64,000 nucleotides of DNA from an uncultured Clostridia bacterium (GTDB lineage Bacteria; Bacillota; Clostridia; HGM11514): positions 1 through 64,000 of the forward strand of contig CAKSKB010000013.1 in assembly GCA_934464705.1 (NCBI GenBank), in the 5' to 3' direction. Of the stretch, positions 53,311 to 63,700 are shown one piece after another. The first letter of the stretch is position 1. Every line of letters starts with the position of its first letter. The notes below the pieces were generated by a model that saw only the letters and a list, made by a program, of their open reading frames with translations, was not told where the DNA came from and searched no databases. A program made the position numbers and the translations under genes.

Positions 53311-54126
53311 TTGAGTAAAATTCCGACAGTGCTTGCAATACATGATATGTCCGGCTTCGGCAGGTGCGCATTAACGGTTGTTGTGCCGGTTTTGTCTTCT
53401 TTCGGGATACAGGCTGTTCCGGTACCGACCGCGGTTTTATCAACTCATACGGGTGGATTTACCGGTTTTTCAAGTGTTGACCTGACGGAATATATGAGCG
53501 GTACACTGCGTCATTATAAGACTCTCGGTTTGGATTTTGACTGCATTTACAGCGGATATCTTGCAAATGCTCAACAGGCAGAGATTGTGCGCAGCTTTAT
53601 CGGTGCATTCGGGACAGGAAAACGGGTTGTTGTTGACCCGGCATTTGCCGACGACGGCGAGCTTTATTCCACAGTGACCGACGAACTTGTTGACGGCATG
53701 AGGGGGCTTGTTTCTTCGGCGGAGATTATTACGCCGAATTATACGGAAGCGTCCATGATATTAAAGCGCGGAATCAAACAGTCTTTGACGGAAGAAGAAG
53801 CGGTTTCCCTCGGGCAGGATTTGCTTGGACTCGGCTGCAATACCGCTGTTGTAACGGGTGTTCCGTCCGGAGAAAAAATTCTTACAGCAGTTGTTTCAAA
53901 AACCGAAAATGAGATTATTTCGCAAAAAAGAATACATGTATCATATCCCGGCTGCGGCGATTTGTTTGCAAGCGCAATGACCGGCTCTATCATGCAGGGC
54001 AGAGGGATTGTCGATTCGGTGTGCTTTTCGGCGGAATTGGTTGAAAAATCAATAATCGAGGCGGAAAAACTCGGCGACCCGGTTAGAAACGGTCTGCCGT
54101 TTGAAAAATTCTTAAAGAAATTTTGA
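53311..54126 (+). CDS. pdxY: Pyridoxamine/pyridoxal kinase
   Basis: A 271-residue ribokinase-fold kinase that phosphorylates vitamin B6 forms. Opening TVLAIHDMSGFGRCALTVVV (residues about 5-24), VVDPAFADDGELY (residues about 107-119), TPNYTEASMIL and the final VSYPGCGDLFASAMTG with the catalytic Asp (residues about 208-223). TTG at 53311 gives proper spacing to AGGGTGA; a GTG at 53302 lies inside that site. The gene name is by family; PdxK-type pyridoxamine kinase is equally possible. Confidence 0.9.
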   Translation: MSKIPTVLAIHDMSGFGRCALTVVVPVLSSFGIQAVPVPTAVLSTHTGGFTGFSSVDLTEYMSGTLRHYKTLGLDFDCIYSGYLANAQQAEIVRSFIGAFGTGKRVVVDPAFADDGELYSTVTDELVDGMRGLVSSAEIITPNYTEASMILKRGIKQSLTEEEAVSLGQDLLGLGCNTAVVTGVPSGEKILTAVVSKTENEIISQKRIHVSYPGCGDLFASAMTGSIMQGRGIVDSVCFSAELVEKSIIEAEKLGDPVRNGLPFEKFLKKF

Positions 54127-54144
54127 AATTTTTATAAAAAACAC

Positions 54145-54173
54145 TTGACAAATTAATGCATTTGCGCTATAAT
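54145..54173 (+). promoter_or_regulatory. Consensus promoter of tRNA-Gln
   Basis: TTGACA (54145-54150), 17-base spacer, TATAAT (54168-54173), about 20 bases before the tRNA. Confidence 0.88.
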
Positions 54174-54192
54174 ATATAAGTCAGTTGAACAT

Positions 54193-54263
54193 AGCGAGAT
54201 TGTGTAAAGGTAGCACGATTGACTCTGACTCAATTTGTGAGGGTTCGAATCCTTCTCTCGCTG
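54193..54263 (+). tRNA. tRNA-Gln (anticodon CTG)
   Basis: A 71-base cloverleaf. AGCGAGA pairs with TCTCGCT, D-stem GTGT with GCAC, anticodon stem ATTGA with TCAAT around CTCTGAC (anticodon CTG), and T-stem GAGGG with CCTTC. No CCA is encoded. It reads CAG codons only. A GH3 gene fragment follows directly. Confidence 0.9.
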
Positions 54264-54267
54264 CTTG

Positions 54268-54295
54268 AAAACCTACTCAGACGAGTAGGTTTTTT
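54268..54295 (+). terminator. Terminator after tRNA-Gln
   Basis: Perfect 11-bp stem aaaacctactc (54268-54278) with gagtaggtttt (54283-54293), 4-base loop, T run. Confidence 0.92.
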
Positions 54296-54300
54296 GTTTT

Positions 54301-55373
54301 GAAAATATTGCCGCAGCAGTATCGGCGTGGTACCCGGGTATGGAAGCCGGCAATGCGATTGCGGATGTTCTTTGCGGCAAGGTGAATCCTTCCGCGAAAC
54401 TTACGATTACAATGGCGTCAAGTCTGGATGATTATTTGTCTACGAATAATTTCGGATCACAGGATACTGTATATAAGGAAGATATTTTTGTAGGCTACAG
54501 GCAGTTTGAAACATTTGACCCGACCTACAGCAAGGTTAATTATCCCTTCGGGCACGGTCTGTCGTATACAAGCTTTTCGATTACTCCTTCCGTGACTGCC
54601 GCAAACGGCATATTAATGTCAGTGCTACGGTCAAAAATACAGGAAGCGTTGCCGGAAAAGAGGTTGCACAGGTCTATTTTTCAGCGCCGCAGAGAAATGC
54701 GTCTGATGTAAAACTTTCAAAGCCCGGCAAAGAGCTTGCGGTTTTCGGAAAAACCAAAACCCTTGCCCCCGGTGAATCGCAGACGCTGGAACTTTCGTTC
54801 CCGATAAGCGATATGGCAAGCTATGATGATATGGGAAAAGCCGGGCACAAGTCGGCTTATGTTCCGGAAACCGGAGATTATAAAATTTATGTCGGCAACT
54901 CTATAAAAAATACCGGCGAAAACGGCGTTCATGCTTCTGAGCGTTATGACCTTCTTACAACCGTTGCAAGGGGCGAGTGGGGCTTTGACGGATACTTCAC
55001 TACCAACCGGGGCGGTTACACCGATGTGCCTTGCAAGATTATTATAAAAGCAGGTAACGGCCTTATTCTTGGACACAATACCTATGGGGCGCCGGATCAG
55101 CTTAAGACAGCCCTTAAAGACGGGACACTCAAACGCGGTGAAATTGAAGTTTGCATAAAGCGTGTTCTTGAAATGATGCTTAAAACAACTGCTCCCGATA
55201 AGTTAAAAGACGACGCAGTTAAAATCAGCTCTATAGGCAGAATCAGAATCCCGGCTGTTGAGTATGTAAGTGCTTCATCGGGAGTCGGCACGGAAGCCGT
55301 TAAGACTCAGGACAGCTCCGGGAATTCCTTGAAAGACCCCGCAAACAACTATTTCAAGTCGGTTATGGAATGA
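54301..55373 (+). pseudogene. Glycoside hydrolase family 3 beta-glucosidase, decayed and truncated
   Basis: The first frame (54301 to about 54610) starts mid-domain with SAWYPGMEAGNAIADVLCG and the GH3 C-terminal-domain end (NYPFGHGLSYTSFSI). A one-base deletion near 54610 then shifts the frame; the second frame begins INVSATVKNTGSVAGKEVAQ, a fibronectin III-like domain. After it comes RGEWGFDGYFTTNRGG, like the end of the GH3 N-terminal barrel, where the catalytic Asp of the TDW motif is replaced by Asn, then KAGNGLILG and LKDGTLKRGEIEVCIKRVLE. The order C-domain, FnIII, N-domain is the reversed arrangement known from some rumen beta-glucosidases. The 5' part is missing: the piece begins 6 bases after the tRNA terminator. 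Confidence 0.75.
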
Positions 55374-55579
55374 AGATTTGGATAAAGGGCGATGCCGCAC
55401 ATTCTCTGACATTGCCTGTAATGATTGACGCACAGACAGCAGCTGCTGCGTCACCGAATACCGCATTTTCAGTCAAGGTGTTCGGATCTGCAATTACTTC
55501 CGATAATACTTATGTATTTAAGCATTATGTCGGCTCAAGCGAGGGCGAAGAAATGGAAGTAACCTATAAAGATGAATAA
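55370..55579 (+). pseudogene. Reading frame at the end of the GH3 remnant
   Basis: A 69-residue frame overlapping the GH3 remnant stop by 4 bases, without a ribosome site. It reads like a small beta domain (HSLTLPVMIDAQTAAAASPN, YVFKHYVGSSEGEEMEV). Because it joins the remnant in another frame, I take it as a further shifted piece of the same ancient gene rather than a real small gene. Confidence 0.4.
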
Positions 55580-55600
55580 CTTACAGTAAAAACTGCTGTG

Positions 55601-55638
55601 AAAATTTCGGCTTGCTTTAGGCGAGTCGGAATTTTTTT
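55601..55638 (+). terminator. Terminator after the GH3 remnant
   Basis: Stem of 14 pairs including three G-T pairs: aaatttcggcttgc (55602-55615) with gcgagtcggaattt (55621-55634), 5-base loop, T run to 55638. Confidence 0.8.
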
Positions 55639-55661
55639 GTTTTTAAAAATTAAAAAAACTA

Positions 55662-55690
55662 TTGACAAAAATGTAAAATTATGTTATAAA
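55662..55690 (+). promoter_or_regulatory. Promoter of the exported PPC/RHS operon
   Basis: TTGACA (55662-55667), 17-base spacer, TATAAA (55685-55690). It leaves a leader of about 110 bases, in which gtgattt (55746-55752) can pair with aaatcac (55758-55764) in a small hairpin. Confidence 0.75.
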
Positions 55691-55806
55691 TAAAAAGGGA
55701 ACAATGTCAAAATATGTAAAAAGAGGGGTGGTTCCGTTGGTAATGTGATTTCGGCAAAATCACGACGGTCTGTTTTAATAATATTATTTGGAAAGAAGGA
55801 CAATAA

Positions 55807-58800
55807 ATGAAAAAACTGAGAGCAATACTGTCGGTATTTTTAGTTCTGATAATAGTTTTTGGAATGCTGAAAACCGGCGTCTTTGCAGAAGAAACCGCCG
55901 CTGAAACCGCAGTTTCGGAAGAAATTTACGAAACTGACGAAACGGCAGCTGAAGAAACAACGGAACAAGAAACAGAGATGCAGCCGCAGGGGGAAGAAAT
56001 CGAACAAGCGGCAGATTACAGCGAAGAGGAAAATACAGCGCATTCCAAAGTTGAAGGCGTTGATTATTCAACAGAATATTGCGAATCCAAAATGACAGAC
56101 GATGAAATTTCGGTGCTTGAAAAAGCATACGGATTTCATGCGTCGGATACACCTTATGATGAAGAAATTATAGGGGAAGCATATAATCAGTACCAGATTT
56201 CCGTGCCGGGCGGTACAGTTTCGGTTAACGCTGCACCGAGCAGCTACACCGAGCTGGCAATTCCGTCAACGACAACGGTAACCACAACATCTGCATCGCA
56301 GAAGATTTATTACAAAATTGTGCCGTCCGCAACCGGCAGATACTGCTTTAAATCAGACTCGGGAAGCGGCGGTGATACATATGCAAGGCTGCTTAATTCT
56401 TCGGGAAGCCAGCTGGCATACTGCGATTCCGGACTTATGCAGCCCAATGTTGAAGACTTTCACATAAATGAAATTCTGACAAAGAACACTACATATTATC
56501 TTGAGGTTCAGAACAAAAAGGGTGCCGGCAGTTTCAAAATGTATGTGTTTTCGGATGATTACCTTGACGGAACATATAAGCCCGCAGAACTGACATTCGG
56601 CGAAAACAAATCGGGAACAATCAACTACGCTTATGACCATGATATGTTCAAATTTGTGCCGACCGAAAGCGGAACTTATTCGTTTTTCACTACCGGCAGC
56701 ATGGATACTTACGGTTACCTTGTCAACTCATCGCATACTGTTCTTGCGTCAAATGATGACAGCGGAGCAGGCAGTAACTTTAAAATTGATTACGCACTCA
56801 CAAAGGGGCAGGCGTATTATGTAAGCGTTCAGGGGTATGGCAACAGTGCCACCGGAAATTACACTATATGTGTAGGTATGGCCGAATCCACTATGACAAC
56901 CCTTAGCAATAATTCATCGGTGAATGTGTCGTTTTCATCCGGGGCAGCGGATAAGTGGTATAAATTCACACCTCCGTCAAGCGGAAGATATTGCTTTAAA
57001 TCCTGCTCGGATAATCTGGATACCTCGGCGGTTCTTTATGATAATCAGTTTGTGGAGGTTGCGCACTGTGATATCGGTTATGTCCGTCCCAACTGGGATG
57101 ATTTTCACATAAATGAAGTTCTGACCGGCGGAAAGGCTTATTATCTCAAAGTCAAGATGAAAACGGAAGCCGGCGGCAGCTTCAGCCTTGTCAGCTTTGC
57201 CGACGATTATCTTGACGGCAGCTTCGCTTCGGCAGTAGTTGAAAACGGTGTTGAAAAAAGCGGAACAATCAACCATGCCAGCGACCACGATATGTTTAAG
57301 TACACGCCGTCGGGCAGTGAAAACAACATTATAACGCTGGAGTCATCGGCTGATTTGAAGGTTGATATTTATGCTTCAAATGACGCCTATGTAAAATCGG
57401 CTACGGGTAAAAATATATCGCTTCCTCATAATTCAAGCGGCGCATTCTATTATATTGATGTATATAAAAACACCGGAATCGGCAGCTATAAGCTTAAGGT
57501 TTCAAGTGCGGATACCGATGTGTCGTCTGCAGAAACGGTTAGCTTTCCTGCGGCAAAAACTGTGTCAAGTGGTAAAGTATTCAAAATAATTCCGTCGGTC
57601 AGCGGTAAATATTCTATGAAATCCGTAACAACAGATAACACTACATACGGTGCTTTGTATGATAATTGCGGAAAACTTTTGTTCCGCTATACAGATGGCA
57701 GAAGCGGTGACAATCTTCATGATTTTCACATAATGGAAACACTTGAAAAGGACAAAATTTATTACTTTAAAGTTACTTCTTCGGCAAGCGGAAATATTCC
57801 TGTATATTTTTATGCCGATGATTATACCGACGGAACAAATAATGCAAACGGTACACCGCTTCAGCAGGAGGTTTTTGCCGGTGAATCGTGGGCATCGGTT
57901 ATAAATTACACTTCTGACAGAGATGTATTCATATTTAAGCCGATTATCAGCGGGGAATATGAAATTGCGGCAGACAAGCCTCAAATCTCATTTGAAGTTT
58001 ACAGTGACCGTGACCATAAAAAAGTAACCGCCAATTCGGACGGCAATTACGACCTTGTTGACGGACAAACTTATTTTATTGATTTTTATGCTTCGAGCGC
58101 ATTTACAGGAAGCTTTAATTTCGATATAAACATGATTAAAGCGGCACATAGCTATAATGTTGCGTCATCCAATGAACTTTTTGATATAAAAGTAAAACAG
58201 GGAGAAAGTGCATTTTATGAGCTTGGCAGCGGAATTTCAGGTTTCAAAACCGTTTCGGCAAAATCGTCAAAAGATGAACTGAGTCTTTGTATTGTTGATG
58301 ATGAAGGACGAAACTGCTCGAGTGTTGAGTATGAACCCCGTACGGCACGGTTCTCAACTTATTACAACTTTGAAAGCGATAAAAAATATTATCTTAAAGT
58401 GTCAAACAATGATACTGCAGATGCAACAGTATATGCTGCGATTTACAGTGATGATTATCCGAACCGCAAACAGGATCTGATAACTTATGAGTTTGGTGAA
58501 ACGAACGGCAAAATAGATTTCGACGGTGATGTTGATGTTTATAAATTTGCTTGCGAAAGCAACAGTGTCATCAATATACGCTATGAGGGCGAAAATGATT
58601 TGACCTTTAAGGTTTTCAGCGGCGAAGTCTGGATCGGCTCTGAGCAAAGCGGCAAAAATGTTAACCTTAATCTTAGCACCGGAAGCAACAATGTTTGCTA
58701 TGTGTATGTATATCATACATCCGAAATCGGTATATGCAGTTACAAGTTTACGGCGGATGTGCTTGATTTTTCGGACAGCAACTGCACCGTGCTGACGCTT

Positions 58801-59745
58801 GATGTTCCGGCTTATGCAAACCTTACTTCAACCGATGATTACAAGCTGTTTTCGTTTGTTCCCGAAAAAACGGCTATGTACAGAATAGACACGGGAAACG
58901 AAGCTAAAATCGAGATATATGATTATTACCTCAATCTTAAGGAAACAACATATTACTATGACCTGGATTGTACCTATTTAAGCTGTGATATGAAAAAAGG
59001 AAAAACATATTACATAAAAATAAGCTGCTTTAACGGTGATGAAAATTATCTCGGCAATATTTCGGTTACCGCAACAATGGACGATTATCCGGGCGGTGTT
59101 CCTTATAATGTTCCTACAATCGGCAGCGGCGATGTTCAGAAGGGCTGCATAGAAATACCGGGTGATGAGGACAGCTATTGGGTTCAGGTTGAAAACGACG
59201 GAACATATAACATTGTTTCGCTCGGAGGAACCGATGTGAAAGCTGAACTCTATGACGGAAGCACTGTTATTGCAAGTGATGATAACAGCGGTGACGGTAT
59301 GAATTTCAAAATGACCGCAGAGCTTGCCGGAGAAACTCCATACAGGCTGCGTATAACCGGAGGAACCGCAGCGGCTGTCGGCGGATACAGGATTTATGTC
59401 AGCCCGGCGTCCGCATTGAATACGGTTTACGGTTATGCTGCAAGAAATGATATAGTCAATGTTGAATTTGCAAAGAAGGGCAGCGGAAATTCAGCGGTAT
59501 ATACTTTTAATTATGACAGTGAAGCATTTGAAATTTACGATTTGTGCGGTCTGACATTTGCGCTGGAACTTGAAGCGGCGGCAATAGGAAATGTAACAAT
59601 AAACAGTGTTACACCGGGAACGGTTGTGTTTACGGTTTCCGGAAACGGTGCGGACGCTTTCGCAGATAGGGTAGAAAATATTATAAGACTCAAGGCAAAA
59701 AGAGACGGAGCGTTTCTTTGCACCTGGAGCTGCACAAACAGCTGA
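55807..59745 (+). CDS. Large exported protein with five tandem PPC-like modules
   Basis: A 1312-residue exported protein. Signal peptide at residues 1-27 (cut near VFA-EE), then an acidic Glu/Thr-rich region (about 28-80). From about residue 130 it is made of five modules of about 210 residues. Each ends with a DDY motif (DDYLDG near 250 and 466, DDYTDG near 670, DDYPN near 880, DDYPGG near 1091) and is followed about 15 residues later by a G-x-I-x-x-x-x-D-x-D-x-F/Y strand (SGTINYAYDHDMFKF, SGTINHASDHDMFKY, ASVINYTSDRDVFIF, NGKIDFDGDVDVYKF, KGCIEIPGDEDSYWV). These strands resemble pre-peptidase C-terminal (PPC) beta-sandwiches. The last 100 residues look cohesin-like. No protease or enzyme domain seen. 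GAAAGAAGGA lies before the ATG. Confidence 0.8.
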   Translation: MKKLRAILSVFLVLIIVFGMLKTGVFAEETAAETAVSEEIYETDETAAEETTEQETEMQPQGEEIEQAADYSEEENTAHSKVEGVDYSTEYCESKMTDDEISVLEKAYGFHASDTPYDEEIIGEAYNQYQISVPGGTVSVNAAPSSYTELAIPSTTTVTTTSASQKIYYKIVPSATGRYCFKSDSGSGGDTYARLLNSSGSQLAYCDSGLMQPNVEDFHINEILTKNTTYYLEVQNKKGAGSFKMYVFSDDYLDGTYKPAELTFGENKSGTINYAYDHDMFKFVPTESGTYSFFTTGSMDTYGYLVNSSHTVLASNDDSGAGSNFKIDYALTKGQAYYVSVQGYGNSATGNYTICVGMAESTMTTLSNNSSVNVSFSSGAADKWYKFTPPSSGRYCFKSCSDNLDTSAVLYDNQFVEVAHCDIGYVRPNWDDFHINEVLTGGKAYYLKVKMKTEAGGSFSLVSFADDYLDGSFASAVVENGVEKSGTINHASDHDMFKYTPSGSENNIITLESSADLKVDIYASNDAYVKSATGKNISLPHNSSGAFYYIDVYKNTGIGSYKLKVSSADTDVSSAETVSFPAAKTVSSGKVFKIIPSVSGKYSMKSVTTDNTTYGALYDNCGKLLFRYTDGRSGDNLHDFHIMETLEKDKIYYFKVTSSASGNIPVYFYADDYTDGTNNANGTPLQQEVFAGESWASVINYTSDRDVFIFKPIISGEYEIAADKPQISFEVYSDRDHKKVTANSDGNYDLVDGQTYFIDFYASSAFTGSFNFDINMIKAAHSYNVASSNELFDIKVKQGESAFYELGSGISGFKTVSAKSSKDELSLCIVDDEGRNCSSVEYEPRTARFSTYYNFESDKKYYLKVSNNDTADATVYAAIYSDDYPNRKQDLITYEFGETNGKIDFDGDVDVYKFACESNSVINIRYEGENDLTFKVFSGEVWIGSEQSGKNVNLNLSTGSNNVCYVYVYHTSEIGICSYKFTADVLDFSDSNCTVLTLDVPAYANLTSTDDYKLFSFVPEKTAMYRIDTGNEAKIEIYDYYLNLKETTYYYDLDCTYLSCDMKKGKTYYIKISCFNGDENYLGNISVTATMDDYPGGVPYNVPTIGSGDVQKGCIEIPGDEDSYWVQVENDGTYNIVSLGGTDVKAELYDGSTVIASDDNSGDGMNFKMTAELAGETPYRLRITGGTAAAVGGYRIYVSPASALNTVYGYAARNDIVNVEFAKKGSGNSAVYTFNYDSEAFEIYDLCGLTFALELEAAAIGNVTINSVTPGTVVFTVSGNGADAFADRVENIIRLKAKRDGAFLCTWSCTNS

Positions 59746-59756
59746 GGAGGATAAAA

Positions 59757-60734
59757 ATGAAAAGAATAATACTTATTACAATAGGTCTTATAGCAGCATT
59801 GGCGATAGGTGTATTTGCGGCGGACGGAATCACCGGCGGGGATATTATCGGTGTTTTTGAGCCGGAAGTTACAGAAGTTGCCGAAGAGACCGAGGAAATC
59901 GCCGCAGAACCCGACGGCACGGTTTATGTAACCGAAAACGCCCTGACGGCGCTGCTGAACTCAGATAAAACCCGAAGCGAAGCAACAGGGGAGCTTGAGG
60001 CGGTTTACTCTATGACGGCTGAATACGGAATGACAGATGAAGAAGCGGCGTATATTGCAAATCTGGTTAATAATGGCTATGACCTTTCGTGGCTTCTTGA
60101 TATTTATGTATTCTGGACAACCTGCGATGATGATATAAGCATAATAAAGAGCATGTACGATTCTGCCGTAAATAATGATATTAACGGCAGGTACTGGGAG
60201 GAGGACGCTTATAACATCGTAACAAACCGTAAACACGGCGAGCTGAGCGTTGATGAAATTATGGCGTATCTCGATAAAGGTCTTAGCATTGATGATGTAA
60301 GGCAGGCGAATGTACTTTCGAGAAACAAGGATTATACAATCAGCGAGATTCTTGACGAAGTTGTCGGCGGAAAAAGTATGGACGAAATGAAAAAGGATGT
60401 ATTCGGAAGCAACGAAGATAAGCCGGCAGAGAGTCTGGCGCTTGAGCAAAGACACGGCGTAACTGCGGTTGATACAAATAAAGAGGTTTATGTAAAATCG
60501 GCTTCCGCAGCGGTTTCCGCAGAAACCAATAAGAATAAAGTCAGGGCGTATTTGAATGAAAAGCTCGGGGAGGAACGCACAAATGAGCTTCTCTCAAAGT
60601 ATTCTTATATCATTGTATATAATGCTGCCGAGGCAGCTGAAAGCGAGAATACAGATATAGAACAAATTCTCAATGAATACGAAACACTCGGAAACAGAAC
60701 AAGAACACTTGAAAGGAGTGTGTATTTAGGATGA
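59757..60734 (+). CDS. Exported helical protein of unknown function
   Basis: A 325-residue protein with an N-terminal signal peptide (residues 1-22, cut near VFA-AD), an acidic stretch rich in Glu and Val (about 31-52), and then mostly short helices. Two loosely similar helical segments can be seen: TDEEAAYIANLVNNGYDLSW (about 92-111) and LSVDEIMAYLDKGLSIDDVR (about 162-181), followed by ISEILDEVVGGKSMDEMKKD. No known domain. GAGGAGG lies before the ATG. It starts 11 bases after the PPC-like gene and overlaps the RHS gene by 4 bases. Confidence 0.65.
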   Translation: MKRIILITIGLIAALAIGVFAADGITGGDIIGVFEPEVTEVAEETEEIAAEPDGTVYVTENALTALLNSDKTRSEATGELEAVYSMTAEYGMTDEEAAYIANLVNNGYDLSWLLDIYVFWTTCDDDISIIKSMYDSAVNNDINGRYWEEDAYNIVTNRKHGELSVDEIMAYLDKGLSIDDVRQANVLSRNKDYTISEILDEVVGGKSMDEMKKDVFGSNEDKPAESLALEQRHGVTAVDTNKEVYVKSASAAVSAETNKNKVRAYLNEKLGEERTNELLSKYSYIIVYNAAEAAESENTDIEQILNEYETLGNRTRTLERSVYLG

Positions 60735-63700
60735 AAAAACTTATAATAGGTTTGAGCCTGCTTGCTGTGCTGCTTTGTTTCGGAGCGGCAGCGTATGCGT
60801 CAACCGAAGGCTCTGCCGACATTGCGGCGCAGATAAGTTATAATCAAAAAATATCAGGTTCGGAATATAAATCACCGCTTAATACTGATGATGAACAAAG
60901 GGTTGATGTGCGTTCGCAGAGCCTCATAATCAATAGTACCGATATAAGCCTTCCGGGTAAAAACGGTATGGATTTGAATATTATGAGAGCATATAGGAGC
61001 GCATCTGAAAAGATGATCAGCATATCAGCACCCGGTAAAACAGCGGATTACATATCGAAAAAGTATGCTTATAAATATAATTACAGTTATAATAATACAG
61101 ATTACAGCTGTTATATAATATTTGACGGCGAAGAGGATATGTTTTCAAAGGGCGTAAATGTCCAGATAAAAAATATATACCGTGCTGGTGGTGCGAAACC
61201 GGGCGCGGACCCGGTTACGACTGTTAACGGTTTAAATGCCTATTATTACACAGCTCTTAAAAAAGATACCTATAGCGGCTTAACGCTGCTGAGAGATGCA
61301 GCTCAGGCTGCTGTTGAGGTAGATGTGGCAGTTAAATCGACATCGGTGGACAGTGATGTTTTCAGCGACCTTAAGGAAAAGGATAAGATCTGTGATGGCT
61401 GGTATCTGAGAATGCCGTATTTGCGGTTTTATTCCGAAACAAGAAATGATTATTATGTTGATAGAAATGCAGTAGTATTTAACGGAACAGCCTATAACAA
61501 TTTATCATATACCGTACAAAATTGTCTGTTTAGCAACGAGAACGGACAGCTTATATGGGGCGAATACAGAAGGTATTATATAGAACGCACTGAAAAGGAA
61601 ATGATACAGGATCCCGAAAGCGGAAGAGGCGTGTGGGTAGATAAAAAGGTATATGATTATGTCGGCAGTCGCTTGTGGATAAATGAAGCCTATGCGAGCG
61701 TCAGCGAAGGTGATGACGGTTACGGCGGTGAAATTGACGGAATCGGTTATTCTTTTTACTTTGTAGATAAGGGAACCGGTTACGGGTATTATTTCAGTAA
61801 CGGAAGGCTTAGGGTTAAGGAAGATAAATACGGAAACAAAATCAAGTATTACTATACTTCCGACAACAGATTAAGTTATATAACCGATACCTATGGGAGA
61901 ACAGTGAATTTCACATGGGGTGCAAATGGTTATGCCCTTGATATAGGCTACGGAAACCGCCATGTTAAGTATAAAACATACAGTAGCGAGGGCGACTCTC
62001 CGCTTGACCGCGATGATACTTGTACAATGGAATATATTAATGAGGCTAATGAAAAGACTGTATATACCTCATCAAGAATAGGTTCTGTAGTAAGAAATGA
62101 AAGGATAGCTCCAAATGTTTCGTATTATGATTATATAAATTATATTACTGATATTGAATATGCGAGTGGCGGACACAAAAAGTATGATTATGGCTACCTT
62201 AAAACTAAGGATTGGGAATGCAGTCCGATGGTGGTCAAACAGGAAAAAACACAAACCAACGGTGAGGTTAAAGAGGTTGTCAACTACAAAGGCGAACATA
62301 CTCTGACTGATGCAGAAACGGAAGATTTTGCGTTGAACACATATCTTGCACACGCTGCAGCCGGGTACACAACACCGGATGATTTTACGAAGGTTACCAC
62401 AGAGAACAGTGCCGATGACGGCAGTACAAGCACGGTCATTTACGGTTACAGCAACGGCACACTGAAAGCGGTGCTTAGCTATGACGGTAAAGGCAATGTA
62501 AACCGAAAATTCAGCTACTACAGTAAAAAAGACGGTTACGATATAATATCTGAGGAAACAACTGTGCAGTATAATAAAAACAATGCTTCCGATGTTGTGA
62601 CCAAAACCGATACCTATGATTACGAACAGCCGTATAACAATCTTACATACAGCTATGACGGGCGTGTGACCGTGCGTAATAAGTATTATGAGAAGGCTGC
62701 AAATCCGGCAATCTATCCGAGATACCTCGTGGAAAAGGATCAGCGCGTGATGGACGGAACAGACAGCGAATATCCGTATATTCATAGGGTTGAAAGGTAT
62801 AAATATGAAAGCTATGCAAGCGGAAACGAACAGTTTGAGGCAACCAACCCATCGTATCTTCTCGTGTGGGAAAACGAAGAAAAAGAGGACGGTACAATAA
62901 AAGGCGGAGCCGGTACACTGAAAGAGAGAATCGAGTATGAGTATGATTCCTGCGGAAGAGTAATTAAGGTAAAAAAGCTTGAAACGCCGCATACCGGTGC
63001 CAGAAACGAAAATTCTCCCGGCGAGATTACAACATATTCTTACGAAGATACCGGCTACGGTACGGATGTGAGCGCACTGAAAACCGTAACCGAAAGCAAA
63101 ACCCTTACGGACGGTACCGTCGCTTCCGTTGTAACGAAATATGATTACTATGGAAATAAAGTTTCGGTTTCCGGTTACGGCACCGATAGCGTAACCTATA
63201 CCTACGATGCGAAAAACCGCGTAACACGCGAACAGTATGCAGACGGTACGGCAAAAACATATTCTTATATCGTAACACCCGCCGCTTGCAAAACGGAAGT
63301 TACCGACCAGAGCGGCAAGAAAATCAGAATCGTTTATGACGATCTGGGAAGACAAATTAAAACCCTCGTCAACCCCGGAGAGCCTTCCGAAACTGCTGTT
63401 GAGGAAATAAATTACAATAATTTGGGACAAATTAGTAAAAAAACTCTTGACAGCGGTGATAATTCATGTTATAATGTGGAATATAAATACAATTGCTTTG
63501 GCGAGGTAATTGAGGAAAAGGCAACGGATAATACCGGAAAGGTTTACCGTCAGAATAATTATGATTATTCTTTCGGGCAGGCTGAAGGTAAAATGTGCCG
63601 CGTAACAACCACAACATCAAAGGTAAGGAATGAACATGACAGGGTTGTTACAAAGTATGCCGATGCCTGGGGGCTTTTGGTCAAGGCAACCGCAAAAGGC

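Noticed and set aside
62072..63430. A 452-codon open frame on the minus strand inside the RHS gene
   Set aside because: It lies fully opposite the long RHS frame, has no ribosome site or family motif, and its hydrophobic composition is what the reverse of Tyr/Asp/Gly-rich RHS repeats gives.
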